Shown: positions 20,889 through 29,941, numbered from the stretch's first letter. The stretch: 64,000 nt of DNA from Acinetobacter boissieri (GCF_900096955.1 NZ_FMYL01000002.1:186001-250000); one strand, 5' to 3'. The notes: generated by a model from the sequence alone, not told the origin. Translations and numbers: made by a program.

Positions 20889-22169
20889 ATGAGATTGAGT
20901 ATAAATTTATATATTTTTCTTGCTTGTGAGGTTCTGGTCAGTTTAGCCAGCAACTGTGTTCGCATTAGTATTTCTTGGTATGCGTTAAAAGAAACTAATT
21001 CTATAATGATTTTTTCTTTATTATTTACCTTATCAACATTTGTTGAAATATATTCCACTCCAATATTATCACCAATAGCTGATTATTTTGATAAAATATT
21101 AATTTACAGGTTCTGTGTCTTTTTAAATTTAATCTTCATTTTTGCATTAACTGTATTATCTTATCATTCGAATTTCCACATTTATATTTTTTCAATCATT
21201 TTAATAAGTATGAGTTTAGTATCTAGTTTACGGGATACGACAGGATCAAGTTTGATTAGAATATTGTCGAATCCTGAGGAAATTACAGATGCATATTCTA
21301 TTAGATCATCACTTAAATCTACCCTAAGCATGGTTGCACCAGTTTTTGGAGCTTATTTATTAGCAACAAGTGGAACCTCATTAGTATTTATTATTTCGTT
21401 TGTTTTAGTTTTAATTTCATTGATTCTATCTTTTAAATTTTTGAGAATACAATTAGATGATACCAATCAAATCAAAGGGAATTTTAATAAATATATAAAA
21501 AACTGGTTTACAGATATATCTAATGGCATTGCTTGTGTGTTTTTAACAAAATCTGAAAGAGATATGGCATTAACATGTGTGTTATTGAATGCTGGGTTAT
21601 TTCCATTTTTCACTGCTACTCTTGTAATATGGGTTAATACAAATTTTAATGCCAATCCACTATTTATTTCTTATATAGAGTCAGCTTTTTGTTTTGGAAT
21701 ACTTATGGGAAGTTTATTTCTAAATAAGATAATGATAAATACCTTTGGAAAGTTTAATACGATCATTATTGGCGTAATCTTATTAGGCGGATGCTTTATT
21801 TTTAGCTCTCTCTCAAATAATATTTATTTAAATATTTTATATTTTGTGATGGGTGGTTTTGGATTTATTATTTTTAACATTAATATATGCGTTTTAAGGT
21901 CTCTAGCTACACCTAAAAATTATTTGTCAAGAATGATCGCTGGGGTTGCTTTTCTATCATCTTTTTTAAATCCGTTCTCTATTCAATTTATGGGCTGGGT
22001 TACTGTTAATTTTAATGTCCAAACGAGTATATTTATAACAGGAGTCTTAATTTTAAGCTCATCTATATTTTTATTTTATAATAAAACTGCACAATATTTA
22101 CTAGGGCAACCTCCAGAAAATATTGTGGAAATATATAAAGATATATATCCAACTGCTTTTAAAAATTAA
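20889..22169 (+). CDS. MFS transporter, AT-rich, probably acquired
   Basis: A 426-residue membrane protein with about 12 hydrophobic helices, resembling major facilitator efflux proteins of the macrolide or enterobactin-exporter type (MFS_3-like: LADYFDK-like loop after helix 2, here SPIADYFDKILIYRF). Substrate cannot be read. Base and codon use are far more AT-rich than the neighbours (many ATA, TTA, AAT codons), suggesting horizontal transfer. The ATG at 20889 lacks a Shine-Dalgarno; a TTG at 20871 is possible. A hairpin immediately upstream makes its expression hard to predict. The C-terminal 20 residues form a hydrophilic tail. Confidence 0.8.
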   Translation: MRLSINLYIFLACEVLVSLASNCVRISISWYALKETNSIMIFSLLFTLSTFVEIYSTPILSPIADYFDKILIYRFCVFLNLIFIFALTVLSYHSNFHIYIFSIILISMSLVSSLRDTTGSSLIRILSNPEEITDAYSIRSSLKSTLSMVAPVFGAYLLATSGTSLVFIISFVLVLISLILSFKFLRIQLDDTNQIKGNFNKYIKNWFTDISNGIACVFLTKSERDMALTCVLLNAGLFPFFTATLVIWVNTNFNANPLFISYIESAFCFGILMGSLFLNKIMINTFGKFNTIIIGVILLGGCFIFSSLSNNIYLNILYFVMGGFGFIIFNINICVLRSLATPKNYLSRMIAGVAFLSSFLNPFSIQFMGWVTVNFNVQTSIFITGVLILSSSIFLFYNKTAQYLLGQPPENIVEIYKDIYPTAFKN

Positions 22170-22244
22170 GCAATAGCTAGATAAGTTAATCAATGAATTA
22201 GATATAAAGTGTTCAGTACGATGACTATAGGCCTTTAAATATAA

Positions 22245-22964
22245 TTAAAATTGCCATTTGAAGTAGTGCTGTAGTCCTTTTTCAGATACTTCTAAAACAC
22301 AGGCTTCACCAATATCTTCACGCCAATCACCTAATACAATACGATTTTTTTGCGCTACAGTGTGTATTTGTGGGCGGTGAGTATGTCCATGGATAAGAAA
22401 ATTGACAGGAGCGATGGCATGGTGTACCGCATCTGAGTTGACATCCATAATTGTTGGTTTTTTATGCTGGTGCGCTTGAGAACTTCTTTTTCTAAAGCCA
22501 TTGGCGAGTTTTTTTCTAAAAGCGAGTGGTGTTTTTTTTAAACTTGAAAGTATTAGAGGGTGGCGAATGATTTTTTTAAAGCGTTGATATGAAATATCAT
22601 CTGTACACAGCGCATCACCGTGTTCTAAACGGTAGGTTTCTGTTGCAATCTGTACAGTATAGGTTTCGGGTAGATGTATCCCTGCAAAATGATTTAAAAA
22701 CTTTGGACCCAGTGCAAAATCACGGTTGCCTGCTTGAAAATAAATGCAATTGCCTGCCTGTTGGAAGCGTTGTAATTGATCAATTATTTCATCTAACCAA
22801 GGGCTTTGCTGGTCATCACCAATCCAAGCATTAAACCAATCACCTAAAATATATAGCTGTGTGTGTTTATCTTTATAGTGTTCAAGTAAATTGAAGAACC
22901 CCCGAACCAGTCGAGGGTGCTGTTCAGACAAATGTAAGTCTGAAATAAATAGGTAGGTTGTCAC
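22245..22964 (-). CDS. lpxH: UDP-2,3-diacylglucosamine diphosphatase LpxH
   Basis: Fourth step of lipid A synthesis: hydrolyses UDP-2,3-diacylglucosamine to lipid X at the inner face of the membrane. Calcineurin-type metallophosphatase motifs are complete: FISDLHLS (D9, H11), LGDWFNAWIGDD, AGNRDFALG, LEHGDALCTDD and a C-terminal HGHTHRP. Translation starts at GTG 22964 with no clear Shine-Dalgarno, only 18 bases after the ppiB stop, so coupled expression with ppiB is likely. The ppiB-lpxH pair is conserved in E. coli. Confidence 0.95.
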   Translation of the reverse strand: MTTYLFISDLHLSEQHPRLVRGFFNLLEHYKDKHTQLYILGDWFNAWIGDDQQSPWLDEIIDQLQRFQQAGNCIYFQAGNRDFALGPKFLNHFAGIHLPETYTVQIATETYRLEHGDALCTDDISYQRFKKIIRHPLILSSLKKTPLAFRKKLANGFRKRSSQAHQHKKPTIMDVNSDAVHHAIAPVNFLIHGHTHRPQIHTVAQKNRIVLGDWREDIGEACVLEVSEKGLQHYFKWQF

Positions 22965-22982
22965 TATGATGATGTGCTGTAA

Positions 22983-23492
22983 TTATTCAGAAATAATTTT
23001 AGCAGATTCAATCACAATATTTTCTAGAGGAACATCAGCATGGTAACCACGGTTACCTGTACGAACTGCTTTAATGCTGTCAACGATGTCTAAGCCTTCA
23101 GTTACTTTACCAAAAACAGCATAACCCCAACCTTGTGTGGTTTTACCTGAATGGTTTAAGAAGCTGTTGTTTTTTACATTAATAAAAAACTGTGCAGATG
23201 CAGAGTGAGGTGCTTGGGTACGTGCCATAGCAACAGTACCTACATCATTACTTAGGCCGTTATCTGCTTCATTTTCAATTGAATCACGTGTTGACTTTTC
23301 TTTAAAGTTTTCGTCAAAGCCACCGCCTTGAACCATAAAGTTTTCAATCACACGGTGAAAAATTACACCGTTATAAAAACCTTCACGAACATATTCTAAG
23401 AAGTTAGCCACAGTTTTTGGTGCTTTATCACTGTTCAGTTCAAGAACAATGCGTCCTTTATTGGTGTTTAACTCGACAAGAGGAAAACTCAT
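22983..23492 (-). CDS. ppiB: Peptidyl-prolyl cis-trans isomerase B (cyclophilin)
   Basis: Cytoplasmic cyclophilin that catalyses proline isomerisation in folding proteins. It shows FHRVIENFMVQGG, the TVAMARTQAPHSASAQFFIN core and the WGYAVFGKVTEGLDIVD block. There is no signal peptide, so it is the PpiB rather than the PpiA type. Length 169 residues. AGGAG lies eight bases before the ATG. It is upstream of and probably cotranscribed with lpxH, and divergent from glnS. Confidence 0.95.
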   Translation of the reverse strand: MSFPLVELNTNKGRIVLELNSDKAPKTVANFLEYVREGFYNGVIFHRVIENFMVQGGGFDENFKEKSTRDSIENEADNGLSNDVGTVAMARTQAPHSASAQFFINVKNNSFLNHSGKTTQGWGYAVFGKVTEGLDIVDSIKAVRTGNRGYHADVPLENIVIESAKIISE

Positions 23493-23659
23493 TTCATAAT
23501 CTCCTAATCATGGGCACATTCGCCATGGGTTTTTGGTTGAGAGAAGCATAAGCAAACTGTAAACTAGATAGCAAGTATAAACATCAATTATCTTTGAAAA
23601 AAGCCAAGATGATGTTCCATTTAGTCAAAATTTAACTTTATAGAAGTGAATAATCTATT

Positions 23660-25387
23660 ATGAAGCCAAACGATGTTGTTTCAAATCTGCCTAATCACCC
23701 GACGACAGACCGTCTAGCCTCTACTGAGTCTGTGCAGCAAGAACAACAGGCCGGCTTAGACTTTGTACGTCAAATTATTACTGACGACTTGGCCGAGGGG
23801 CGTACTCAAACAGTGGTAACACGTTTTCCACCAGAGCCAAATGGTTATTTACATATTGGTCACGTAAAAGCGATCTGTTTAAACTTTGGGGTGGCAAACG
23901 AGTTTAATGGTCAGTGTAATTTACGTTTTGATGATACAAACCCAGATGCAGAAGAACAAGAATACGTCACTGGTATTGCCAATGATATTCAATGGCTCGG
24001 CTTTGAGTGGAGCGGTGAAGCTCGTTATGCATCAAGTTATTTTGAGCAACTTTATGCGTGGGCAGTTGTGCTGATTAAACAAGGCGATGCGTATGTCGAT
24101 TTACAGACACCTGAACAAATTAAACTCAACCGAGGTAACTTTGTTGAAGCGGGTAAAAATTCACCTTACCGTGATGTGAGTGTAGAAGACAATTTACAGC
24201 AGTTTGAAAAAATGCGTTCGGGGGAGTATAGCGAAGGGCAGGCTGTACTGCGTGCTAAAATAGATATGGCTAGCCCGAATGTACATATGCGTGATCCGAT
24301 TTTGTACCGTATTTTACATACCTCACATCATCAAACAGGCAATACATGGAAAATTTATCCAATGTATGACTATGCACACCCACTGTCTGATGCGATTGAA
24401 GGGGTAACACATTCTTTATGTACGCTAGAGTTCCAAGACCACCGTCCGTTTTATGATTGGGTGATTGCTAAGGTGCATTCAAAAGATGTACCACGTCAGT
24501 ATGAGTCCTCTCGTTTAAATATTGACTACACGATTACTTCAAAACGTAAGCTGCGCCGTTTGGTTGAAGGTGGTTACGTGAATGGATGGGACGACCCACG
24601 TATGCCAACAGTGGTCGGTATGCGTCGCCGTGGGTTTACACCCGAAGGTTTACGCGATTTTTGTAAGCGCGTAGGTGTATCTAAAACGGATGGTATTGTA
24701 GATGTAGCAATGCTCGAATTCTGTATTCGTCAGTCATTAGAACATACCGCAGCACGTGGTATGGCGGTGCTAGAGCCTTTAAAAGTGACCCTGACCAATT
24801 TACCTGAAGCGATGGATTTGGTACATGCACGCCACCCAAATGTAGATTTAGGCGAACGAGTCATTCCGTTAACGCAAGATATTTACATTGATCGTAAAGA
24901 CTTTGAAGAAGTACCACCGAAAGGTTTTAAACGTTTGACTGTGGGCGGTGAAGTTCGTTTACGCCATGCTTATGTTGTACGCTGTGATGAAGTCATTAAA
25001 AATGAGCAAGGTGATGTGATTGAACTTAAATGTTCAATCGATGCAGATACACTGGGTAAAAAACCAGAGGGTCGTAAGGTAAAAGGTGTGATTCACTGGG
25101 TATCAGCGACACATGGTATACCTGCCGAAGTTCGTATTTATGATCGCTTGTTTAACGAAGCGAATCCAGATGCAGGTGATGACTTTTTGGTGCATTTAAA
25201 TCAAGACTCATTGAATGTGGTACAAGCAGTGGTTGAACCTGCACTTGCTCAATCAGTTGCAGAAGATCGCTTTCAGTTTGAGCGAGAAGGTTACTTTGTT
25301 GCAGATCGCTATGATCATAGTGTGGATAAATTAGTGTTTAATCGTATATTAGATTTAAAAGATAGTTTTAAACCTGACGTTAAATAA
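23660..25387 (+). CDS. glnS: Glutaminyl-tRNA synthetase
   Basis: Class I aminoacyl-tRNA synthetase charging tRNA-Gln. The HIGH motif occurs in [15 protein letters not shown] and the KMSKS equivalent in [12 protein letters not shown]. GlnRS-specific blocks include [15 protein letters not shown] and [17 protein letters not shown]; two C-terminal beta-barrels bind the anticodon. At 575 residues it is about 20 longer than E. coli GlnS because of an N-terminal extension also seen in Acinetobacter GlnS, so the ATG at 23660 is kept. Confidence 0.97.
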   Translation: MKPNDVVSNLPNHPTTDRLASTESVQQEQQAGLDFVRQIITDDLAEGRTQTVVTRFPPEPNGYLHIGHVKAICLNFGVANEFNGQCNLRFDDTNPDAEEQEYVTGIANDIQWLGFEWSGEARYASSYFEQLYAWAVVLIKQGDAYVDLQTPEQIKLNRGNFVEAGKNSPYRDVSVEDNLQQFEKMRSGEYSEGQAVLRAKIDMASPNVHMRDPILYRILHTSHHQTGNTWKIYPMYDYAHPLSDAIEGVTHSLCTLEFQDHRPFYDWVIAKVHSKDVPRQYESSRLNIDYTITSKRKLRRLVEGGYVNGWDDPRMPTVVGMRRRGFTPEGLRDFCKRVGVSKTDGIVDVAMLEFCIRQSLEHTAARGMAVLEPLKVTLTNLPEAMDLVHARHPNVDLGERVIPLTQDIYIDRKDFEEVPPKGFKRLTVGGEVRLRHAYVVRCDEVIKNEQGDVIELKCSIDADTLGKKPEGRKVKGVIHWVSATHGIPAEVRIYDRLFNEANPDAGDDFLVHLNQDSLNVVQAVVEPALAQSVAEDRFQFEREGYFVADRYDHSVDKLVFNRILDLKDSFKPDVK

Positions 25388-25407
25388 GTCATTATTTCTC
25401 TACACCT

Positions 25408-25446
25408 AAAGGCTTTTGATATATATCAAAAGCCTTTATTTTTTAT
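25408..25446 (+). terminator. Terminator after glnS
   Basis: Perfect 13-base arms AAAGGCTTTTGAT / ATCAAAAGCCTTT with a four-base loop and a T-rich tail. It overlaps the stop-codon end of the convergent LRAT-like gene. Confidence 0.9.
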
Positions 25447-25957
25447 TGTTCCTTTTTATAAAATTGTGCTTAGTTTTATCGCGTAATTTTTTCTTGATAT
25501 AAAGTACGAGTGCAAAACATGCTGTTGCAATGGTAATAAACAGACCATTCATATAACTCATGAGTGAGCTGACATAGCCAATGGTGGTGAGTCGATTCAT
25601 CATTTTAACCACTTGAGGGCTACTTTCTACACCTGTAATGGCCCAGCTACATAAATGCTCACAATTATTAATAATGAGATGGTACTGATTTTCATGCATA
25701 CGTGAACGCATACGCCGTACAATGGCTTTGCCTGAAAATTTTGGGTATTGATAAGTACGAATATAAACCTGTTTACCGTGTGAAAATTTTTTAAATTGAG
25801 TAAGTTCGATAGGGTGTTTTTTAAAAAGATGTGCAAAACCTGAATAATGTATAACACGCCCCCGACCAGCATATATGCCGTGGTGACTGTAGCCTAAGTG
25901 CTTCACAATTAAGTGTGAGCCAATGGGAATATGTGGGCGTTGATGCTGTTTTTTCAC
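25436..25957 (-). CDS. LRAT/NC-domain (NlpC-P60-like) membrane protein
   Basis: The sequence has the lecithin:retinol acyltransferase-type permuted papain-like triad: His in YSHHGIYAG (H26), His in VIHYSG (H37) and Cys in the hallmark INNCEH (C99). A single hydrophobic helix near residues 135-155 is followed by a Lys-rich tail, so the catalytic domain is probably membrane-tethered. Eukaryotic relatives are acyltransferases or phospholipases; bacterial ones are largely uncharacterised. Translation apparently starts at GTG 25957 without a clear ribosome site. It is convergent with glnS. Confidence 0.82.
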   Translation of the reverse strand: MKKQHQRPHIPIGSHLIVKHLGYSHHGIYAGRGRVIHYSGFAHLFKKHPIELTQFKKFSHGKQVYIRTYQYPKFSGKAIVRRMRSRMHENQYHLIINNCEHLCSWAITGVESSPQVVKMMNRLTTIGYVSSLMSYMNGLFITIATACFALVLYIKKKLRDKTKHNFIKRNNKK

Positions 25958-26138
25958 AAGAAAACAATGTAATCAAAGTCACTTTATTATAACAAAATTA
26001 TGAACTGTATTTAAAAAAAATGATGGCTTGTAATGGTGAATTATAAGATTAGACCATTGTCTATAGTGCTTTTTTAGAGGCTTTGGCACAGCTATTGCTT
26101 CAGGTGTTACATGAAATAAACAATAAATAGGGTTTTCC

Positions 26139-27500
26139 ATGAGCAAAGTAAAAGGGTTTTCTTCACCAGAAGATGAATATTTAGGACTTGGGAAGAGTTT
26201 TGCTTATGGCTTACAACACGTATTAACGATGTATGGTGGTATTGTTGCGCCACCACTCATTGTGGGTACAGCGGTTGGTTTGAATGCCAGTCAAATTGGT
26301 ATGCTAATTACAGCCTCTTTATTTGTAGGCGGTTTAGCAACATTGCTGCAAACGATTGGTGTGAAATGGTTTGGTGTAAAATTGCCTTTGGTACAAGGGG
26401 TATCTTTTGCGGGTGTGGCAACCATGATTGCGATTGGTACATCTAGCGGTGGGTTTCAGGCCATTTTAGGGGCTGTATTTGCCAGCGCAATTGTTGGTTT
26501 AATTATTGCGCCATTTTTTGCACGTATTGTCAGATTTTTCCCACCAGTGGTGACGGGGTGTGTGATTACGATTATTGGTTTGTCATTACTGCCTGTTGCC
26601 TTGAGATGGGTCATGGGTGGAAATAATAAAGCACCAAATTGGGGCTCGCTAGAAAATTTGGGTTTGGCTGCCATGACTCTATTGATCTTATTGCTTTTAA
26701 GTAAGTTCGGTTCAGTTGCAATACGCCGTTTAGCCGTTTTATCTTCGATTGTACTTGGAACACTTTTCGCCTATTTACTTGGATTCTGTGACTTTTCAAA
26801 AGTGACAACAGGAAGTTGGATGGCGTTCCCTAGTGTTTTAGAGTTTGGTATGCCAACGTTTGAACTGCCTGCAATCATTGCCATGTGTATTGTGATGATT
26901 GTGACATTGACTGAAACGACAGCAGACATTTTAGCAGTGAGTGAAATTGTAGGTACAGAGGCAGACCAAAAACGTATTGCTAATGGTTTACGTGCAGATA
27001 TGCTGTCATCGGCAGTTGCGCCATTTTTTGGTACATTTATGCAAAGTGCTTTTGCACAGAATGTGGGCTTGGTTGCAATTACGGGCATTAAAAGCCGTTT
27101 TGTTGTTGCAGCAGGTGGTGCAATTTTAGTATTACTGGGTTTATTACCTATTATGGGTCGTTTTGTTGCTGCAATTCCAACGCCTGTACTTGGCGGTGCT
27201 GGGCTCGTATTATTTGGTACAGTGGCAGCTAGCGGTATTCGTACCTTGGCACAAGTTGATTTTCGTGAGCAAAAAAACCTTATTATTGTTGCTGTTGCCA
27301 TTTCAGCAGGAATGATCCCCATTATTAGTGCTGACTTTTTTATGCACTTCCCAAAATGGGTACAAACATTATTTCATTCGGGGATTAGCACAACTTGTAT
27401 TGTTGCGGTATTTTTAAATATTTTCTTTAATCATTTTGCTGTTGAACGTAAAGCTACTGCTGTCAAAAAAACCACAGACGACATAACATCATCACATTAG
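26139..27500 (+). CDS. NCS2 family purine (xanthine/urate) permease
   Basis: Fourteen-helix nucleobase:cation symporter. Recognisable NCS2 parts are GLQHVLTMYGGIVAPPLIVG near the start, LVQGVSFAGVA, the TETTADILAVSEI substrate-region motif and AFAQNVGLVAITGI. The Glu in TETTAD and the Asn in QNVG align with substrate-contacting positions of UraA/XanQ. The overall look is closer to xanthine or urate transporters (XanP, UacT) than to uracil permease. No purine catabolic genes lie nearby. The ribosome site is weak. Confidence 0.87.
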   Translation: MSKVKGFSSPEDEYLGLGKSFAYGLQHVLTMYGGIVAPPLIVGTAVGLNASQIGMLITASLFVGGLATLLQTIGVKWFGVKLPLVQGVSFAGVATMIAIGTSSGGFQAILGAVFASAIVGLIIAPFFARIVRFFPPVVTGCVITIIGLSLLPVALRWVMGGNNKAPNWGSLENLGLAAMTLLILLLLSKFGSVAIRRLAVLSSIVLGTLFAYLLGFCDFSKVTTGSWMAFPSVLEFGMPTFELPAIIAMCIVMIVTLTETTADILAVSEIVGTEADQKRIANGLRADMLSSAVAPFFGTFMQSAFAQNVGLVAITGIKSRFVVAAGGAILVLLGLLPIMGRFVAAIPTPVLGGAGLVLFGTVAASGIRTLAQVDFREQKNLIIVAVAISAGMIPIISADFFMHFPKWVQTLFHSGISTTCIVAVFLNIFFNHFAVERKATAVKKTTDDITSSH

Positions 27501-27515
27501 AATGAGTGTAGAAGG

Positions 27516-27537
27516 AGCAGTGGGAAACCTCACTGCT
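27516..27537. terminator. Hairpin between convergent genes
   Basis: Seven-base arms AGCAGTG / CACTGCT between the purine permease and the YqiJ-like gene. It lacks a T-run, so it is only a possible terminator. Confidence 0.4.
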
Positions 27538-28165
27538 ACTGTGTGATATGTTGGGTATCAAATAAGTGGTGCGAATCACTGATCTTTTTTGCAATATAAA
27601 ATTGACGAGATGCTTTCACAATAATAATTTGGCTACGTATAGGTATTGTACCAAAGTCGGCAAAGACCTGAATATAGTGTAATTTTCCATATTCATCTCG
27701 TACTCTTGCTTCGGCATGACGAGTACTTGAAGCTTGACCATTCGAAATGGTTGCCAGTCGACCCACTAAATTCGGCGCTTTATAGCGATAACGTGGTGTG
27801 ATGACTTGATTTAAGCAATGCACCATAAATATGGTAAAAAAAGTTGCAATAATCGTAGTCAATGGTAAGACATATAGCATGGTGCTAAAACTTTTCTGGT
27901 AGGAAAAATAAGCAAATTGGACAAAGTAGCCTGCAAAACTAAAGTTAAGTAAAAAGAAAAGTAAAATAAGGAGTTTAGAGAACTTCACTGATGAAAAGCT
28001 TTGCCATAAAGGCGTTGGAGTGATTGATTTTAAAAAGTAAAATGGATGTTTCCCAAAATAAAAACCAATGGTTTCTATTGCGCTCATAGTGATTAAGCCA
28101 ACCACACATAAATGAAAAGGTAGTAATTCTGGGCTCAGTAAAAAATGACTCAGACGGTTGCTCAT
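27536..28165 (-). CDS. YqiJ-like inner-membrane protein with OB-fold domain
   Basis: A 209-residue protein with three or four hydrophobic segments in the first two thirds (about 15-35, 63-85, 93-118), then a soluble domain from about residue 130: LVGRLATI, then ARVRDEYGKLHYIQV and IPIRSQIIIV. This pattern resembles the OB-fold of the YqiJ family (once DUF1449). In E. coli yqiJ precedes a flotillin gene, yqiK; no flotillin gene is seen here. Function is unknown, with a role in membrane organisation inferred. It is 16 bases downstream of the M15 peptidase gene, suggesting an operon. Confidence 0.7.
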   Translation of the reverse strand: MSNRLSHFLLSPELLPFHLCVVGLITMSAIETIGFYFGKHPFYFLKSITPTPLWQSFSSVKFSKLLILLFFLLNFSFAGYFVQFAYFSYQKSFSTMLYVLPLTTIIATFFTIFMVHCLNQVITPRYRYKAPNLVGRLATISNGQASSTRHAEARVRDEYGKLHYIQVFADFGTIPIRSQIIIVKASRQFYIAKKISDSHHLFDTQHITQ

Positions 28166-28181
28166 AAAATTCCCTTTTGCC

Positions 28182-28916
28182 TTAAAACGTACATGCAGAT
28201 GTATTACGGTTTAAATTTGCACCCCATGTTCGATAGCCTTGGGTATCTATATGAATTTGCCCAGAGGCATACACGCCTAAACCCATATTGAGGCCAGCAC
28301 CATATTGTTGCCAAAATTTACATAATTGAGCTTTAGCCAATGCAATACGCTCTAGGTCAGCGGCTTGTGGGTTTGAAGGTCCAATTCTAAAGTCTATTGC
28401 TGAGTTATATAAATGGCGTGATTCGCTTGCACCACCGACACATTGGTTGGTTGGCAAATCTCTGTAGACAGATGTCACCTCAAAATCACTAAGTACATGC
28501 TGTTCTATCAGCTGTTTGAATACATTGAGTGTAGCGATCTGATTTTGCCAAAGCTCTTGGCTAGGTACAGCATATTCTTGTCCAAAGCATTTTTGCCAAT
28601 CTCTTGCTGTGCGTAGTAATTCGAATGAGGGTATTAGATTGGCCAAATGGTGTTTTTCTAAAAAAGATTCATAAGCCTTGGCTTGTTGAGCATGGTTCTT
28701 TTGACTTAACCATTGTGTGTAGCTTGTCGGTATGGGTTTAGCCTGAGCTAAAGTCGTGTTTTCTACACGAACAGGTGTATTGGTATCAATGATAAGTTGT
28801 TTAGAGGGTATATTTTTAGGTGTAACAACAATAGGATCTTGTACTGATTGACATGACATCAACAGAAATGACAGTGTAAAACACAAAAAAGACTTTTTAC
28901 GTGGTAGTGCAGTCAT
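28182..28916 (-). CDS. M15 family D,D-carboxypeptidase-like lipoprotein
   Basis: Predicted zinc peptidase acting on peptidoglycan. The signal peptide ends in a lipobox (LLMSC, C22), so it is anchored to a membrane. The catalytic domain has SESRHLYNSAIDFRI (first metal His and Asp, as SxHxxxxAxD) and a late SGQIHIDTQGYRTWG (second His/Asp region), matching the M15 VanY/M15_3 group. Substrate specificity is not visible. It is upstream of the YqiJ-like gene by 16 bases. Confidence 0.82.
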   Translation of the reverse strand: MTALPRKKSFLCFTLSFLLMSCQSVQDPIVVTPKNIPSKQLIIDTNTPVRVENTTLAQAKPIPTSYTQWLSQKNHAQQAKAYESFLEKHHLANLIPSFELLRTARDWQKCFGQEYAVPSQELWQNQIATLNVFKQLIEQHVLSDFEVTSVYRDLPTNQCVGGASESRHLYNSAIDFRIGPSNPQAADLERIALAKAQLCKFWQQYGAGLNMGLGVYASGQIHIDTQGYRTWGANLNRNTSACTF

Positions 28917-29000
28917 ATGAAGAGATCAAGTTGAGAGAAGACGACTTGAGCGTATTTTACGTGATATTTTAAATAGAAAAATAATTAATTTGTGTATAAA

Positions 29001-29029
29001 TAAAAAAAGACCAGTAAGTACTGGTCTTT
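29001..29029 (-). terminator. Terminator after fdxA
   Basis: Arms AAAGACCAGT / ACTGGTCTTT with a four-base loop. On the minus strand a run of seven T follows the stem, so it ends the fdxA transcript. Confidence 0.9.
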
Positions 29030-29033
29030 CAAT

Positions 29034-29363
29034 TTATCTTTCTAAATATTGTAATTTGTCAGCTTTACCATTCCATTCGTCACGGTCTTCAGGTTGTTCA
29101 CCAATTTCGGTAATGTTAGTCCAGTTTTCGGCTTCTGCTAATTCTGCATTTATTGCAATAAATACCTCTTGGCCTTCAGGTAATTCATCTTCAGAAAAAA
29201 TTGCATTGGCTGGGCATTCAGGTTCGCATAATGCACAGTCAATACATTCGTCAGGGTGAATAACAAGAAAGTTTGGTCCTTCATAGAAGCAATCTACAGG
29301 ACATACTTCAACACAGTCTTGATATTTACATTTAATACAGTTTTCAGTGACAACAAAGGTCAT
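29034..29363 (-). CDS. fdxA: Seven-iron ferredoxin FdxA
   Basis: Small electron carrier with one [3Fe-4S] and one [4Fe-4S] cluster. Cysteine spacing fits the Azotobacter FdI type: [20 protein letters not shown] in the first half and [18 protein letters not shown] in the second, followed by the typical C-terminal extension ending in [11 protein letters not shown]. Length 109 residues. A possible Fur site lies about 140 bases upstream in the shared intergenic region. In other gammaproteobacteria fdxA is often near mutS; here mutS is about 600 bases away. Confidence 0.95.
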   Translation of the reverse strand: MTFVVTENCIKCKYQDCVEVCPVDCFYEGPNFLVIHPDECIDCALCEPECPANAIFSEDELPEGQEVFIAINAELAEAENWTNITEIGEQPEDRDEWNGKADKLQYLER

Positions 29364-29501
29364 AGCGACAGCTACCTAAAAAATTTGGTGTTGATTTTTG
29401 ATTCTCATATTGTAGGCAAAAAATGGGGTAACTAACAATTCCTTTTATTGATATTAATTATTAAAATCTATGAATAAGGCACTTGCATATGAATTTTTCT
29501 G

Positions 29502-29520
29502 ATTAATGATAATTAATATC
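29502..29520. promoter_or_regulatory. Possible Fur box
   Basis: The stretch containing TTAATGATAATTAATATC matches 15 of 19 positions of the Fur consensus (GATAATGATAATCATTATC), by hand alignment. It lies between divergent fdxA and the small basic protein gene, about 100 bases from the latter's start. AT-rich background makes chance matches likely, so this is a candidate only. Confidence 0.4.
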
Positions 29521-29620
29521 ATCTAATGTGTGTTTCAAATTGTGAAAAAAAAGTTATTGTCATATTTTTTTAAACAAATTTTTGCATGCTCATAGTGTGG
29601 TTGTTTGAGATGTTCTTTAG

Positions 29621-29896
29621 ATGGCTTATATGGATGGTCGAATGAATAGTAAAACAGAATTAAATCAACAAAAACAAATTAAAAACGCAAAGCGTGGTGG
29701 ACATAAACCCAGTATTGCTAAAGATATAAACAAACATAAAATACAAAAGTTACAACGTTTCATGAAGGAGTTAGAACAAGAGTATGCCCAACACTGGCAC
29801 GAAGCCACACATCAGGCACAGGTTTATGAACAAGGTTATGCGCATGCCTTGCACCATGTGCAAAGTCGATTAACCGATATTCTAAGCATTAAATAA
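29621..29896 (+). CDS. Small basic protein of unknown function
   Basis: I do not recognise this 91-residue protein. It is Lys/Gln/His-rich and predicted helical, with a likely coiled coil around KIQKLQRFMKELEQEY and no signal peptide or membrane segment. Its middle part AKRGGHKPSIAKDINKHK is strongly basic and could bind nucleic acid. Start is uncertain: ATG 29621 has no ribosome site, while ATG 29642 has GGATGG five bases upstream. A clear terminator follows, supporting a real transcription unit. Confidence 0.55.
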   Translation: MAYMDGRMNSKTELNQQKQIKNAKRGGHKPSIAKDINKHKIQKLQRFMKELEQEYAQHWHEATHQAQVYEQGYAHALHHVQSRLTDILSIK

Positions 29897-29903
29897 TATA
29901 TTG

Positions 29904-29941
29904 AATCTCGTACTTATGATGGTGTAAGTACGAGATTTTTG
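29904..29941. terminator. Terminator between small protein and mutS
   Basis: Thirteen-base arms AATCTCGTACTTA / TAAGTACGAGATT with an eight-base loop and a short T-run on the plus strand. It can serve both convergent genes. Confidence 0.85.

Noticed and set aside
20792..21058. Minus-strand 88-codon frame at the MFS gene start
   Set aside because: Overlaps the terminator hairpin and the first helices of the MFS gene, with Lys/Ile/Asn-rich composition expected from AT-rich noise.
25958..26138. Purine riboswitch before the purine permease
   Set aside because: No conserved purine-aptamer loops or stems could be found; only AT-rich spacer is seen.
26771..27322. 183-codon minus-strand frame inside the purine permease
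   Set aside because: Composition (Ala/Pro/Ile/Thr strings) is typical of an antisense shadow of a hydrophobic membrane protein.
29034..29363. Long frame on the plus strand across fdxA (28990-29259)
   Set aside because: It is an antisense shadow of the well-supported ferredoxin gene.
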